The notes: generated by a model from the sequence alone, not told the origin. A stretch of DNA of 64,000 bases from Scylla paramamosain (GCF_035594125.1 NC_087151.1:21898569-21962568), one strand, 5' to 3'. Shown: positions 1-19,113, counted from the stretch's first letter. Translations and numbers: made by a program.

Positions 1-1631
1 CTCTCCTCAGGATCCCCCTAAGGGAAGGTGCCTGTGATATTTTGCCTTTGCTAGTTGGGGAACCTGAGGAGGTATTTTGCTGATTTTCCTTGGTTGACTA
101 CTGCTTCCTAGTCAGAGACCCATCTTTGTGTGCCGAGCGCAAAACAGAGGTGATAGTGTCTGTCATGGAGGGATACTTTCCTCACTCTTTTTGTCGACCT
201 AAACTTTCCAAACCTTGGTTTAACACATCTTGTTTTCGTGCTATACATGATAGATAGGTGGCCCACAAAAGGTACTTAAGCCTTCCATCACCAGAATCTC
301 ATGCACTTTATATTTCTGCCCGGAACCATGCCAAGTCTGTTCTCCAACTACCCAAAAATACTCCTTCATTAACAGAAAGTGTGAAAATCTTTCAAAATCT
401 AACTCCCCTCGAGACGTCTGCCATCTAGCCAAAAATATCTCCAATAACTTTGCTTCTTCTTCTTTCCCTCCTTTATTTCAACCGGATGGGACCACTGCTA
501 TAACATCTATCTCTAAAGCTGAACTCTTCGCTCAAACCTTTGCTAAAAACTATACCTTGGACGATTCATGGCTAGTTCCACCCTCTCCTCCATCCTCTGA
601 CTACTTCATGCTTCACATTGAAATTCTCCGCAATAATGTTTTCCATGCTGGCCTAAACCCTTAGAAGGCCTATGGACCTGATGGGGTCCCTCTTATTGTT
701 CTCCGAAAATGTGCCTCAGTGCTTGCACCTTGCCTAGTCAAACTCTATCAGCTCTGTCTGTCAACATCTACCTTTCCTTCTTGCTGGAAATTTGCCTACA
801 TTCAGCCTGTTCTTAAAAAGGGTGACAGTTCTAATCCCTCAAACTGCCGTCTTATTGTTTTAATTCCCTGCCTATCTAAAGTTTTTGAACAGCAAGATTC
901 TTAAACAACCTTCTTTCTTTACTTAGTCTTGGTCATCCTCTTTTAGAGATTTTGGTGAAACTCTTGCTGTTGCCTTGGATATATGAAAAGCTTTTGATAG
1001 AATTTGGCACAAAGCTTTTATTTCCAAACTATCCTTCTAAGGCTTCTATCCTTCTCTTTGTAACTTCATCTCAAGTTTCCTTTCTGACCGTTTTATTGCT
1101 GCTGTGGTAGACGGTGACTGTTCTTCACCTAAATCTATTAACAGTGGTGTTCCTCAGGGTTCTGTCCTATCACCCACTCTCTCCTTATTATTCATCAATG
1201 ACCTTCTAAACCAAACTTCTTGTCCTATCCTCTCCTATGCTGATGATACCACCCTGCACTTTTCCACGTCTTTTCATAGACGTCCAACACTTCAGGACGT
1301 AAACGTTTCACGCAGGGAAGCCACAGAACGCCTGGCTATTGATCTTTTTTTTAAATTTCTCATTCGGGCAGAACAAACTTGGTATTGTTCAATGCCTCAA
1401 AAACTAAATTCCTTCAATCAACTCGACACAACCTTTCAGACAACTATCCCCTCTTCTTCAGTGACACTTAACTGTCCCCCCTTCTACACTGAACATTCTC
1501 GGTCTGTCCTTTACTTATAATCTGAAGTGGAAACTTCACATCTCACATCTAGCTAAAACAGCTTCTATGAAGTTAGGTGTTCTGAGACGTCTCTGCCAGT
1601 TTTTTTTTTTTCATCCCTCCCCAGCTGCTAA
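1..1631 (+). mobile_element. LINE copy A: truncated APE-RT non-LTR retrotransposon
   Basis: Fragment of the family found throughout this window, cut by the window start and by satellite at its 3' side. It covers the endonuclease-RT linker through the RT domain. The best piece (1,104-1,520) reads VDGDCSSPKSINSGVPQGS with motif B (GVPQGSVLSP) and motif C (SYADDTTLHFS, catalytic YADD). Upstream, 719-904 carries the palm-entry segment ending in CLSKVFEQ. The frame is broken by a TAG at the usual NPRKA position (about 662), a deletion of about 50 bp near 920 relative to copy C, and a frameshift after motif C. The 3' UTR and poly(A) are absent: the element stops at CAGCTGCTA (about 1,630) and satellite follows directly. 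It is the duplicate of the 11.3-12.9 kb part of copy C and shares its lesions, so both were dead before duplication. The clade within the Jockey/CR1-like APE elements is not resolved. Confidence 0.9.
1104..1520 (+). pseudogene. RT palm fragment (motifs B and C) of LINE copy A
   Basis: The longest open piece of copy A, 138 codons. It starts inside the RT domain at VDGDCSS, carries motif B at about residues 15-24 (GVPQGSVLSP), FINDLLNQ, and motif C at about residues 44-48 (YADDT). After about residue 80 it drifts out of the family frame following an extra T in a T-run near 1,350, so the C-terminal third is not LINE protein. There is no start context of its own and the codon frame is broken on both sides. 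This is a decayed fragment, not a gene. Confidence 0.8.
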
Positions 1632-2752
1632 AGTGCTTTCTAAGCATTTTAGCGTTTTGTTGCCTAAAACACAAAAAAGACACTTTTCTGGTAACGTTCC
1701 CTTTCCCCATATAAAGTGAAATCACTTTATATGGGGTATATATGTATTTTAGCGTTTTGGTACCTAACATTGTGAAAAATACCTAAATACACGCTTTTGG
1801 TAATGTTGATCAGTTTCTGCATATGGATTGTCATTTACGCGTTTTAGGATATTAGTACCTGAGAAAGTCAAAAACAATAATACTTGTTTCAGGTAATGTC
1901 GTTTTGTTTCACCATATAAACACACATTTTTGGTAATGTTATTCTGTTTCTCCACAATGGATGTTTAGTATGTATTTTAGCGATCTGATACATAAGAAGC
2001 TCAAAACCACTCAAAAGGCACGCTTTTCGTAATGTGCATTTGTATTCCAATATAGAGTACTTTCCATGCATTATAGCATTTTGATGCCTAACGAGCTCAT
2101 AAACACTCTAAAGAAATGTTTCTTGTAATGTCATTTCATTTCCCCATACAGAGTGCTTTAAATGCATTTTGTCCCTTTGGTACCTAACAATGTGAAAAAA
2201 GAATCATTCAAAATAAGCGTTTTTGATAATGTAGTTTTGTTTCACCATATAGGGTACTATTAACACATTTTAGAGTTTTGGTAGTTAAAAAGCTCAAAAA
2301 CATACGTTTCTCGTAATGCCCTTTTGTTTTTCCATGAGGAGTGTTTTGCATCCATTTTGTCGTTTTCATACAAAACAACGTAAAGAATAAATAAATAAAT
2401 AAAAAAAAAATATATTTTTCAATGCTGTTCTTTTCTAGTAAATAGAAAGTGCTATTCACGCGTTTTACTGTTTTGGTACCTAAGAAATTCAGAAACACTT
2501 GTAATACATGTTTCTTGTATTATCGTATCGTTTCCCATACAGTGTATTTTTCATGCATTTTGCCGTTTTTGTTGTAGGTAAGAATCTCAAAAAGACGTTT
2601 TTGGTAATGTTATTCTGTTTCGCAATAACTCTTTTTTTTTTTTTGTGCATTCGATTTAGCGTTTCAGTACGCAAAAAGCTCACAAACACTGAAAAGACAC
2701 GTTTTTGGCAGTATTGTTTTGTATTCCAATATAAAATAGATTCCATGCTTTT

Positions 2753-2753
<1 letters not shown>
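1632..2753 (+). repeat. Type-1 HOR satellite block
   Basis: Tandem divergent monomers of about 97 bp with the core GCGTTTTGGTACCTAA, AAAACACTCA, GGTAATG and CCATATAG. Includes the A-type monomer (AACAATGTGAAA near 2,190) and B-type monomers. Many monomers are mutated or partly deleted. No gene seen. Confidence 0.9.
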
Positions 2754-2848
<95 letters not shown>

Positions 2849-2924
2849 TTAATAATAATGATAATAATAATAATAATAACAACAACAATAATAATAATAA
2901 TAAAACAATAATAATAATAATAAT
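2754..2924. repeat. (TAA)n microsatellite
   Basis: About 170 bp of TAA units with a few AAC interruptions, starting at a satellite monomer boundary (CCATGCTTTTT) and running straight into LINE copy B. Apparent poly-Leu and poly-Ile reading frames here come from the repeat. Confidence 0.97.
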
Positions 2925-3490
2925 TGAACATTGAAATCTCCAAGAATGGATATCTCTGCAAGAGGGAAGAGGATCAGAATGTGCTCCACTTTGGAAGTTA
3001 AGTAGTCAAAGAATTTCTTATAGTCAGATGAGTTAGGTGAGAGGTATACAGCACGGATAAATTTAGTATGAGAGTGACTCTGTAGTCGTAGCCAGATGGT
3101 GGAAAACTCGGAAGATTCAAGAGCGTGGACACGAGAGCAGGTTAAGTCATTGCGGACATAAACACAGCATCCAGCTTTGGATCGAAAATGAGGATAGAGA
3201 AAGTAGGAGGGAACAGAAAAGGGGCTACTCTCAGTTGCCTCAGACACCTGAGTTTTAGTGAGGAAAAGAAGAAGAGGTTTAGAAGAGGAGAGGTGGTGTT
3301 CTACAGATTGAAAATTAGATCTTAGACTGCGAATGTTGCAGAAGTTAATGAAGAAAAAGTTGAGAGGGGTGTCAAGACACTTAGGGTCGTCGACAGAAAG
3401 GCAGTCCGACCTAGTGACATTTATGGTCCCCTCCCCAGATGGGGACTCTGAGGCTGGTGTAGGAGTCGCTATGATGATTTTAAAATCATC
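2925..3490 (-). mobile_element. LINE copy B: 5' fragment, endonuclease N-terminus
   Basis: Minus-strand fragment holding the first part of the single LINE ORF, open throughout. Read from 3,475 downward it gives [14 protein letters not shown], then [18 protein letters not shown] (the Asn-containing APE motif; the family form is NIRGLRSNF), LLFLTKTQVSE (family TET, the catalytic Glu motif, mutated to TKT), [24 protein letters not shown] and ISILGDFNV (catalytic GDFN). It ends abruptly in the (TAA)n array just after GDFNV, so the SDH motif and all of RT are missing. The usual ATG is ATA here. The 5'UTR is absent and the junction with satellite carries a 22-bp palindrome. The missing RT and 3' end mean this is not a simple 5'-truncated insertion; it was cut out by a rearrangement, probably through the microsatellite. 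Confidence 0.9.

Positions 3491-3492
<2 letters not shown>
3471..3492. repeat. 22-bp perfect palindrome at LINE/satellite junction
   Basis: ATGATGATTTT is followed immediately by its reverse complement, spanning the 5' end of LINE copy B. The corresponding part of copy H (about 39,295-39,310) reads ATGATGATTATAAAATTTTT, so the symmetry is specific to this junction. Confidence 0.85.
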
Positions 3493-10542
<7,050 letters not shown>

Positions 10543-12933
10543 AAAATGTCCCCAGGGCAGACTGCTCTTCTGATAATGACCCTAAGTGTCCCTCAACTTT
10601 TTCTTCATTAACTTCTGCAACATTCGCGGTCTAAGATCTAATTTTCAATCAATAGAACACCACCTCTCCTCTTCTAAACCTCATCTTCTTTTCCTCAATG
10701 AAAATCAGGTATCTGAGGCAAGTGACAGTAGGCCCTTTTTCTGTCCCCTCCTACTTTCTCTATCCTCATTTTCAATTCAAAGCTGGATGTTGCGTTTATG
10801 TGCGAAACGACATAACCTGCTCTCGTGCCCACGCTCTTGAATCTTCTGAGTTTTCCACCATCTGGCTACGACTTCAGAGTCACTCTCAAACTAAATTCAG
10901 ATGTGCTGTATAAATCTCACCTAACTCCTCTGACTACAAGAAATTCTTTGACTACTTAACTTCCAAAGTGAAGCATATTCTGACTCTCTTCCCTTTTGCA
11001 GAGATCTCCATTCTTGGAGACATCAATGTTCACCACCATCTTTGGCTTTCCTCTCCCTTCACTGACCATCCTGGTGAACTAGCCTTCAATTTTCTATCCT
11101 CCACGACTTAGAGGAATTGGTGCAACACCCTACTCGTATTCCTGACCGTTTTGGAGATACGCCTAACATTCTTGACCTTTTCCTCACCTCTAATCCTTCT
11201 CCATATGCTGTCACCCTCTCTTCTCCGTTGGGCACCTCCGATCACAATCTCATATCTGTATCTTGTCCTATCCCTGAAATCTCTTTTCAGGATCCCCCTA
11301 AAGGAAGGTGCCTCTGGCGTTTTGCGTCTGCTAGTTGGGGAACCTGAGGAGGTATTTTGCTGATTTTCCTTAGAATGACTACTGCTTCCGTGTCAGACAC
11401 CCATCTTTGTGTACCGAGGTGATAGTGTCTGTCATGGAGGCATACTTTCCTCACTCTTTTTCTCGACCTTAACTTTCCAAACCTATACATGATAAATAGG
11501 TGGCCCACAAAAGGTACATAAGCCTTCCATCACTAGAATCTCATGCACTTTATATTTCTGCCCGGAACCATGCCAAGTTTGTTCTCCAACAACCCAAAAA
11601 TACTCCTACATTAACAGAAAGTGTGAAAATCTTTCAAAATCTAACTCCCCTCGAGACTTCTGCCATGTAGCCCAAAATATCTCCGATAACTTTGCTTCTT
11701 CTTCTTTCCTTCCTTTATTTCAACCGGATGGCACCACTCCTATCACATCTATCTCTAAAGCTGAACTCTTCGCTCAAACCTTTGCTAAAAACTATACCTT
11801 GGACGATTCATGGCTAGTTCCTCCCTCTCCTCCATCCTCTGACTACTTCATGTTTCATATTGAAATTCTTCGCAATGATGTTTTCCATGCTGGCCTAAAC
11901 CCTTAGAAGGCCTATGGACTTGATGGGGTCCCTCCTATTGTTCTCCGAAACTGTGCCTCCGTGCTTGCACCTTGCCTAGTCAAACTCTGTCAGCTCTGTC
12001 TGTCAACATCTACCTTTCCTTCTTGCTGGAAATTTGTCTACATTCAGTTTTTTCCTAAAAAGGGTGACCGTTCTAATCCCTCAAACTGTCGTCCTATTGT
12101 TTTAATTCCCTGCCTATCTAAAGTTTTTGAACAGGAAGATTCTTAAACAACCTTCTATCTGATCGCCAGTATGGGTTCAGTCAAGGCCGCTCTACTGGTG
12201 ATCTGGCTTTCTTTACTGAGTCTTGGTCATCCTCTTTTAGAGATTTTGGTGAAACTCTTGCTGTTGCCTTGGATATATGAAAAGCTTTTGATAAAATTTG
12301 GCACAAAGCTTTTATTTCCAAACTATCTTTCTAAACTAATCTTTTCAAACTAATCTTTTCTTCTCTCTGTAACTTTATCTCAAGTTTCATTTCTGACTGT
12401 TCTATTGCTGCTGTGGTAGACGTTGACTGTTCTTCTCCTAAATCTATTAACAGTGGTGTTCCTCAGGGTTCTGTCCTATCACCCACTCTCTCCTTATTAT
12501 TCATCAATGACCTTCTAAACCAAAATTCTTGTCCTATCCCCTCCTACGCTGATGACACCACCCTGCACTTTTCCACGTCTTTTCATAGACGCCCAACTTT
12601 TCAGGACGTAAACGTTTCACGCAGGGAAGCCACAGAACGCCTGGCTACTGATCTTTTTTAAAATTTCTGATTCGGGCAGAACAAACTTGGTATTGTTCAA
12701 TGCCTCAAAAACTAAATTCCTCCAATCAACTCAACACAACCTTTCAGACAACTATCCCCTCTTCTTCAGTGACACTTAACTGTCCCCCCTTCTACACTGA
12801 ACATTCTTGGTCTGTCCTTTACTTATAATCTGAAGTGGAAACTTCACATCTCATATCTAGCTAAAACAGCTTCTATGAAGTTAGGTGTTCTGAGACGTCT
12901 CTGCCATTTTTTTTTCTTCCCCCCCAACTGCTA
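10543..12933 (+). mobile_element. LINE copy C: interior fragment, EN to RT
   Basis: Starts abruptly in the N-terminal coding part (AATGTCCCCAGG) after satellite and ends at CAACTGCTA, followed by satellite, so both the 5' end and the poly(A) end are missing. Endonuclease pieces: [20 protein letters not shown] near 10,600, VYVRND near 10,795, and ISILGDINV near 11,005-11,035, where the catalytic GDFN motif is [13 protein letters not shown] lies near 11,240. RT pieces: KKGDRSNPSNCRP (about 12,060), GVPQGSVLSP (about 12,455) and SYADDTTLHFS (about 12,540). Several frameshifts and stops break it, including the TAG at the NPRKA position shared with copy A. A short direct repeat of CTAATCTTTTCAAA sits near 12,333-12,360. 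Its 3' part (from 11,281) is the duplicate of copy A. Confidence 0.9.
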
Positions 12934-14066
12934 GGGTGCTTTCTAAGCATTTTAGCGTTTTGTTGCCTAAAACACTAAAAAGACACTTTTCTGGTAACAT
13001 TTCCTTTCCTCATATAAAGTGAAATTAATTTATATGGGGTATATAGGTATTTTGGCGTTTTGGTACCTAACATTGTGAAAAATACCTAAATACACGCTTT
13101 TGGTAATGTTGATCAGTTTCTACATATATATTGTTATTTACGCGTTTTAGGATATTAGTACCTGAGAAGGTCAAAAACAATAATACTTGTTTCGGGTAAT
13201 GTCGTTTTGTTTCACCATATAAACACACATTTTTGGTAATGTTATTTTGTTTCTCCACAATGGATGTTTAGTATGTATTTTAGCGATCTGATATATTAGA
13301 AGCTCAAAACCACTCAAAAGGCACGCTTTTCCTAATGTGCTTTTGTATTCCAATATAGAGTGCTTTCCATGCATTACAGCATTTTGATGCCTAACGAGCT
13401 CATAAACACTCTAAAGAAGTGTTTCTTGTAATGTCATTTAATTTCCCTATACAGAGTGCTTTAAATGCATTTTGTCCCTTTGGTACCTAACAATGTGAAA
13501 AAAGAATCATTCAAAATAAGCGTTTTTGATAATGTAGTTTTGCTTCACCATATAGGGTACTATTAACACATTTTAGAGTTTTCGTAGTTAAATAGCTCAA
13601 AAACACACGTTTCTCGTAATGCCCTTTTGTTTTTCCATAAGGAGTGTTTTGCATCCATTTTGTCGTTTTGATACAAAACAACGTAAAGAACAAATGAATA
13701 AATAAAAAAAAGATATATTAGTCAATGCTTTTCTTTTCTAGTATATAGAAAGTGCTATTTACGCGTTTTACCGGTTTGGTACCTAAGAAATTCAGAAACA
13801 CTTGTAATATATGTTTCTTGTAATATCGTATCGTTTCCCATAAAGAGTATTTTTCATGCATTTTGCCGTTTTTGTTGTAGGTAAGAATCTCAAAAAGACG
13901 TTTTTGGTAATGTTATTCTGTTTCGCAATAATTTTTATTTTTATTTTTTTTTGCATTCGATTTAGCGTTTCAGTACGCAAAAAGCTCACAAACACTGAAA
14001 AGACACGTTTTTGGCAGTATTGTTTTGCATTATAATATAAAATAGATTCCATGCTTTTCTAATAAC

Positions 14067-14118
<52 letters not shown>

Positions 14119-14186
14119 TTAATAATAGTATTAATAACAACAACAATAATAATAATAATGAAACAATAATAATAATAATAATAATA
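11281..14186 (+). repeat. Direct segmental duplication, copy 2 (pairs with 1-2,924)
   Basis: Same order as 1-2,924: LINE fragment, junction, type-1 satellite, (TAA)n. Offset is about 11.28 kb at the left and 11.31 kb at the right, so only small indels separate the copies, the largest being about 50 bp missing from copy 1 near 920. Confidence 0.85.
12934..14061 (+). repeat. Type-1 HOR satellite block (duplicate of 1,632-2,753)
   Basis: Monomer-by-monomer counterpart of the block at 1.6-2.75 kb. Matching private variants include ACAATGTGAAAAAAGAATC and the odd GTAGGTAAGAATCTC monomer. No gene seen. Confidence 0.9.
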
Positions 14187-14277
<91 letters not shown>

Positions 14278-14335
14278 TAATAATAGGAAGAAGAAGAAGA
14301 AGAAGAAGAAGAAGAAGAAAAGAAGAAGAGAAAAA
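14062..14335. repeat. (TAA)n followed by (AAG)n microsatellite
   Basis: About 225 bp of TAA-type units with interruptions, then about 50 bp of GAA units (14,287-14,335). This is where satellite gives way to the non-satellite island at 14.3-15.7 kb. Confidence 0.95.
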
Positions 14336-14674
14336 AAGAAAAAAACTATATTAAGAATAGTACCAATCATAATCATTATAAGATATGGAGGAAGAATAAT
14401 AAAAATAATAATAGCCATGTTCTCTCTTTTTCACTGGAAGGAATTCAAAATACCTGAATTTCCATTTACTCTTAACGGAATAACATAATTACAATTACTA
14501 TGTATGTATTTTCCTTACACAAGTCATTTCTACTTGCTGGAAATGTGTAAGACGATAAGTTGTGCCAATGCGAAGCTAACTTACAAAAATAGTAAATAAT
14601 AAATAAATAAATAAAGTAAATAAATAAAGCTCTAGTAAGTAAGTCAAATGCGGAAAACACTTTCATACCTACCT

Positions 14675-14677
<3 letters not shown>

Positions 14678-14759
<82 letters not shown>
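14678..14759. repeat. (TC)n microsatellite
   Basis: 82 bp of uninterrupted TC. On the minus strand it is (GA)n lying just downstream of the donor-like site of the candidate exon. Confidence 0.97.
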
Positions 14760-14762
<3 letters not shown>

Positions 14763-14771
14763 AAAACTCAC

Positions 14772-14927
14772 CCTCATTACTGATTATGGGACCTCGAGAC
14801 ACACAGAGTACCGCACACTTCGGGAAAGCACTGATCGCAACGGGGGCAGGAAGAAGGGTCATTCAAGCCACATTCCATGAAATAACGGGCGCAATACATG
14901 TCACGATTCAGTGGGGGACAGTTCCTC
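14772..14927 (-). CDS. Candidate exon of a small cysteine-rich protein (unidentified)
   Basis: On the minus strand a 3' splice acceptor-like GGTTGCAG ends at 14,928. A frame open for 49 codons follows, up to TAA at 14,777-14,779, and then GGGTGAGT, a good 5' donor match, at 14,766-14,773. The other two frames from this acceptor close within about 10 codons. The peptide begins RNCPPLNRDMYCARYF and ends CGTLCVSRSHNQ. It has eight cysteines after the acceptor, spaced C-x8-C-x6-C-x7-C-x2-C-x2-C-x4-C-x3-C, which suggests a disulfide-rich secreted domain. The C-x2-C-x2-C part is loosely antistasin-like, but I do not recognise the family. Codons are GC-richer than the surroundings. No signal-peptide exon or promoter is visible nearby. 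It could be the last coding exon with an intron in the 3'UTR, a relic exon, or chance. No function is claimed. Confidence 0.3.
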
Positions 14928-14995
14928 CTGCAACCAGTTATAAGAAACAGTCGTTTGTCGTTATAATTAATTGTCATGTTCTTGCATGCTTGTTA

Positions 14996-15209
<214 letters not shown>

Positions 15210-15292
15210 GTTGTAATAACGATACTAATAATTCTAAATTACAATTTTAGTATAGTACCTTATCGGCATTATTATTGTCATTATCATCATTA

Positions 15293-15295
<3 letters not shown>

Positions 15296-15331
<36 letters not shown>
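15296..15331. repeat. (TG)n microsatellite
   Basis: 36 bp of uninterrupted TG. Confidence 0.96.
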
Positions 15332-15333
<2 letters not shown>

Positions 15334-15511
15334 ATTTGGTACGGAAGATTTAATAATCGTTTCATTGCAAGAATTGTGTTGTGTTTGCAGTTTTTTTCTT
15401 TTTACTCATGTTGTTATTGTCATTTTAAGTTTGTTGTTGTTTTCTTCGTTAACTATGTTTTATCATTGATGATGACAATGTAGTTGTTAATGATGACGGT
15501 CTTTGTTGATA

Positions 15512-15537
15512 CTATTATTGTTGTTGTTGTTGTTGTT

Positions 15538-15611
<74 letters not shown>

Positions 15612-15660
15612 CGTCGTCGTCGTTGTTGTTTTTGTTGTTGATGTTGTCGTTGATGTTGTT
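15512..15660. repeat. (TTG)n microsatellite with TCG and ATG variants
   Basis: About 150 bp of TTG units with a short TCG run near 15,611-15,622. It reads as poly-Val, poly-Leu or poly-Asn in different frames, none of which is coding. Confidence 0.96.
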
Positions 15661-15700
15661 TTTTTGTTTTCTTTTTCTTTTTTCTTTTTTCTTTTTTTTA

Positions 15701-16228
15701 AGTAAGAGTGACACTGGTCAAGGGCAATCAAAAGTTCGGAAAAGGCCCACTTGAGTGCCATTTCCCAAACCGAGGTCAAAAAGAATCATCCAAAATTGAA
15801 GGATAGTGTCTTAAAGCCTACTTTGAAAGAGTTCAAGTCATAGAAGGTACGAAATACATAAGCAGGCAGAGAGTTTCAGTGATGAATGACTGAGAATACT
15901 GGTAATCTTGCATTAGAGAGATGGACAGAATAGGGGTGAGAGAAAGTATAAAGTTTTGTACAGCAAGGCCGCGGGAGGAGAGGAGGCATGCAGTCAGTAG
16001 GATCTTAATAGCAGTTAGCGTGAAAATAGCATTAGAAGATATCAAGAGATGCAACATTGCAGCGATGAGAGAAGGGCTGAAGACAATCAGTTAGAGAAAT
16101 TGATAAGACGAAAAACTTTTTATTTCACCCTGTCTAAAAGAGCGGTATGAGTGGAACCTATACATGGTTGGAACTTCTTACATGGATTGATAATGGCCCT
16201 GTATATGTACATGGTCAGTAGCTTATGA
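15701..16228 (-). mobile_element. LINE copy D, part 1: 3' end
   Basis: Minus-strand 3' end of an old LINE copy whose remaining parts are at 16,746-17,423 and 20,710-20,862. The reversed tail (T-rich, 15,661-15,700) is followed by the family 3'UTR (GACACTGGTCAAGGGCAA) and the end of the ORF. Readable pieces include NARL..QYSQSFI and the segment matching HANCSSDLANCMPP (here as relics around 15,960-16,050). It continues in degenerate form through TTACATGGATTGATAATGG (about 16,171-16,190), which matches the family sequence for LIRPCM. An insertion of about 0.5 kb with an (AT)n array then interrupts it. Many substitutions and frameshifts make this the most decayed copy together with its own continuation. 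Confidence 0.85.
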
Positions 16229-16745
<517 letters not shown>

Positions 16746-17423
16746 TGGGGGGGGTGAGAAAAACTGGCGGGGACGACTCTGAATGCCTAACTTTATATAA
16801 GCTGTTTTAGCTAGAGATGAGATGTGAAGTTTCCAGCTTAGATTATTAATGAAAGACAGACAGAGAAGTTCAATGTAGCAGCAGGGGACAGCTGAGTGTC
16901 AACAAAAAAGAGGGGATAGTTATCTGGAACGCTCTGTTAAGTTGATATATAAAGGAATTGAGTTTTTGAGGCATTACTCTACTCCAAACAGAAATTTTAA
17001 AGAAATTAGAAGTCTGGCGTAGTGTGGCTTCCCGACGTGAGCTGTTTAGCTTCTAAAGGGTTGGACGTCTAGGAAAAGACGTAGGAAAGTGCATAGTGGT
17101 ATCAGCGTAGAAGTCGATAGGACAAGAATTTTGTCTTAGATCATTAATGAATAATAGGAACACCACTGTTAATACGTAGACGTAGGAGAAGAATAGTCTC
17201 CGCCTACAACAGCAACAATAAAACGGACAGAAAGGACATTTGAGGTGAAATTACAGAGAAAAGGATAAAAGGTAAGTAGGTAGGAAGGTAGTTTGGAAAT
17301 TAAAGATCGTGCCATATTCTGTCAAAACCTTTTTGATATTTCTTAGGCAACAGCGAAAGTTTCACAAAATCCTTAAAAGAAGATGACCAAGACTCAGTAA
17401 GGATGGCCAGTAGAGCGGCCATG
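16746..17423 (-). mobile_element. LINE copy D, part 2: RT region
   Basis: Minus-strand RT portion of copy D. Relics of motif C and motif B lie near 17,085-17,170 (the YADD region is disrupted, reading from GATACCACTATGC), and of motif A near 17,310-17,345. GRSTG-type sequence is at the end (AGAGCGGCCATG). The copy is interrupted at 17,423 by the insertion of copy E and continues at 20,713. It pairs with copy K at the window end: 17,138-17,423 matches 63,715-64,000 reversed with four mismatches by eye in 286 bp, so the two are duplicates made after the element had already decayed. Confidence 0.88.
17421..17423. repeat. Short target-site duplication of LINE copy E (left side)
   Basis: ATG precedes the 5' end of copy E. 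The same ATG, its A merging with the poly(A) tail, follows at 20,710-20,712. The unoccupied site in copy K has this ATG only once, so the duplication is 2-3 bp. Confidence 0.6.
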
Positions 17424-17665
17424 CAGGAGGAGGCAGTAGACACCTGCCGAAACGATAATTACTCCCAGTGAGGTCTAAAGCACTGTTCAAGGAGTGCTGT
17501 GAACTTATCATTAAACCCAGCTGTGACCTCACTGAACGTTCCACTTTGTGTCTCACAACACAAGGGAGAAGTCACAGCCTGCCCTCTAAAGACAACTCTC
17601 TTCCTCCACACGAAACTACAAGCACCTAATAACACACACACCCTTCACTCAAAAATTTTAAACTC

Positions 17666-19113
17666 ATGGCGATTCCTACACCAGCCTCGGAGTCCCCATC
17701 TGGGGAGGGGACCATAAATGTCCCCAGGTCGGACTGCCTTTCTTTCGACGACCCTAAGTGTCTTGACACCCCCCTCAACTTTTTCTTCATTAACTTCTGC
17801 AACATTCGCGGTCTAAGATCTAATTTTCAATCTGTAGAACACCACCTCTCCTCTTCTAAACCTCATCTTCTTTTCCTCACTGAAACTCAGGTGTCTGAGG
17901 CAACTGACAGTAGCCCCTTTTCTGTTCCCTCCTACTTTCTCTATCCTCATTTTCGATCCAAAGCTGGAACTGCGTATATGTGCGCAATGACTTAACCTGC
18001 TCTCGTGCCCACGCTCTTGAATCTTCCGAGTTTTCCACCATCTGGCTACGACTACAGAGTCATTATCATACTAAATTTATCTGTGCTGTATACCTCTCAC
18101 CTAACTCCTCTGACTATAAGAAATTCTTTAACTACTTAACTTCTAAAGTGGAGCACATTCTGACTGTCTTCCCTTTTGGAGAGATCTCCATTTTTGGAGA
18201 CTTCAATATTCACTACCAGCTTTGGCTTTCCTCTCCCTTCACTGACCATCCTGGTGAACTAGCCTACAACTTTGCTATCCTCCATGACCTAGAGCAATTG
18301 GTGCAACACCCTACTCGTATTCCTGATCGTCTTGGAGATACGCCCAACATTCTTGACCATTTTCTGACCTCTAATCCTTCTGCTTATGCTGTCACCCTTT
18401 CTTCTCCGTTGGGCTCCTCCGATCACAATCTCATATCTTTATCTTGTCCTATCACTCCAATCCCTCCTCAGGATCCCCCTAATCGAAGGTGCCTCTGGCG
18501 TTTTGCCTCTGCTAATTGGAGGGACATAATGAGGTATTTTGCTGATTTTCCTTGGAATTACTACTGCTTCCGTGTCAGAGACCCGTCTTTGTGTGCTGAG
18601 TGCATAACAGAGGTGATAGTGTCCGGCATGGAGGCGTACATTCCTCACTCTTTTTCTCGTCCTAAACCTTCTAAACCTTGGTTTAACACAGCTTGTTCTC
18701 GTGCTATACATGATAGAGAGGTGGCCCACAAAAGGTACTTAAGCCTTCCATCACCAGAATCTCATGCACTCTATATTTCTGCCCGGAACCATGCCAAGTT
18801 TGTTCTCCAACTAGCCAAAAACTCCTTCATTAACAGAAAATGTCAAACCCTTTCAAGATCTAACTCCCCTCGTGATTTCTGGCATGTAGCCAAAAAAATC
18901 TCCAATAACTGTGCTTCTTCTTCTTTCCCCCTCTACTTCAACCAGATGGCACCACTGCTATCACATCTATTTCTAAAGCTGAACTCTTTGCTCAAACCTT
19001 TGCTAAAAACTATAACTTGGACGATTCTGGGCTTGTTCCTCCCTCTCCTCCATCCCTCTGACTACTTCATGCCACGTATTAAAATTCTTCGCAAAATGCC
19101 CTCGCTGGCCTAA
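17666..19113 (+). pseudogene. LINE copy E endonuclease domain and linker (frameshifted)
   Basis: AP-type endonuclease that would nick target DNA to prime reverse transcription. Frame 1 runs 17,666-17,975, and after a 1-bp deletion the reading continues from about 17,980. Motifs in order: [12 protein letters not shown] (about residue 45), LTETQ (catalytic Glu), [35 protein letters not shown] (catalytic Asp/Asn, intact), [17 protein letters not shown], and SSDHNLIS (catalytic Asp-His). The linker contains [20 protein letters not shown] and [15 protein letters not shown]. The frame is then lost at about 18,945, briefly regained at [13 protein letters not shown], and lost again. All catalytic endonuclease residues that I can identify are present; only the frame is broken. 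Confidence 0.85.

Larger units (their letters stand above)
1..2924 (+). repeat. Direct segmental duplication, copy 1 (pairs with 11,281-14,186)
   Basis: The LINE fragment, the LINE/satellite junction, the following type-1 satellite monomers and the start of the (TAA)n array all recur in the same order and orientation about 11.3 kb downstream. Private features are shared, for example the junction CAGCTGCTA followed by GTGCTTTCTAAGC, and the segment with AAACAATAATAATAAT in the microsatellite. The left limit lies outside the window. The right limit falls in the (TAA)n array, after which the copies diverge: LINE copy B here, (AAG)n and an unrelated island there. Confidence 0.85.

Noticed and set aside
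2664..2961. Poly-Leu and poly-Ile ORFs (also at 14.1, 15.0 and 15.5 kb, with poly-Val, poly-Asn and poly-Thr)
   Set aside because: Translations of (TAA)n, (ATT)n and (TTG)n microsatellites.
17424..17665. Separate upstream ORF or ORF1 in the LINE 5'UTR
   Set aside because: Only short frames differing between copies E and H. No shared protein.
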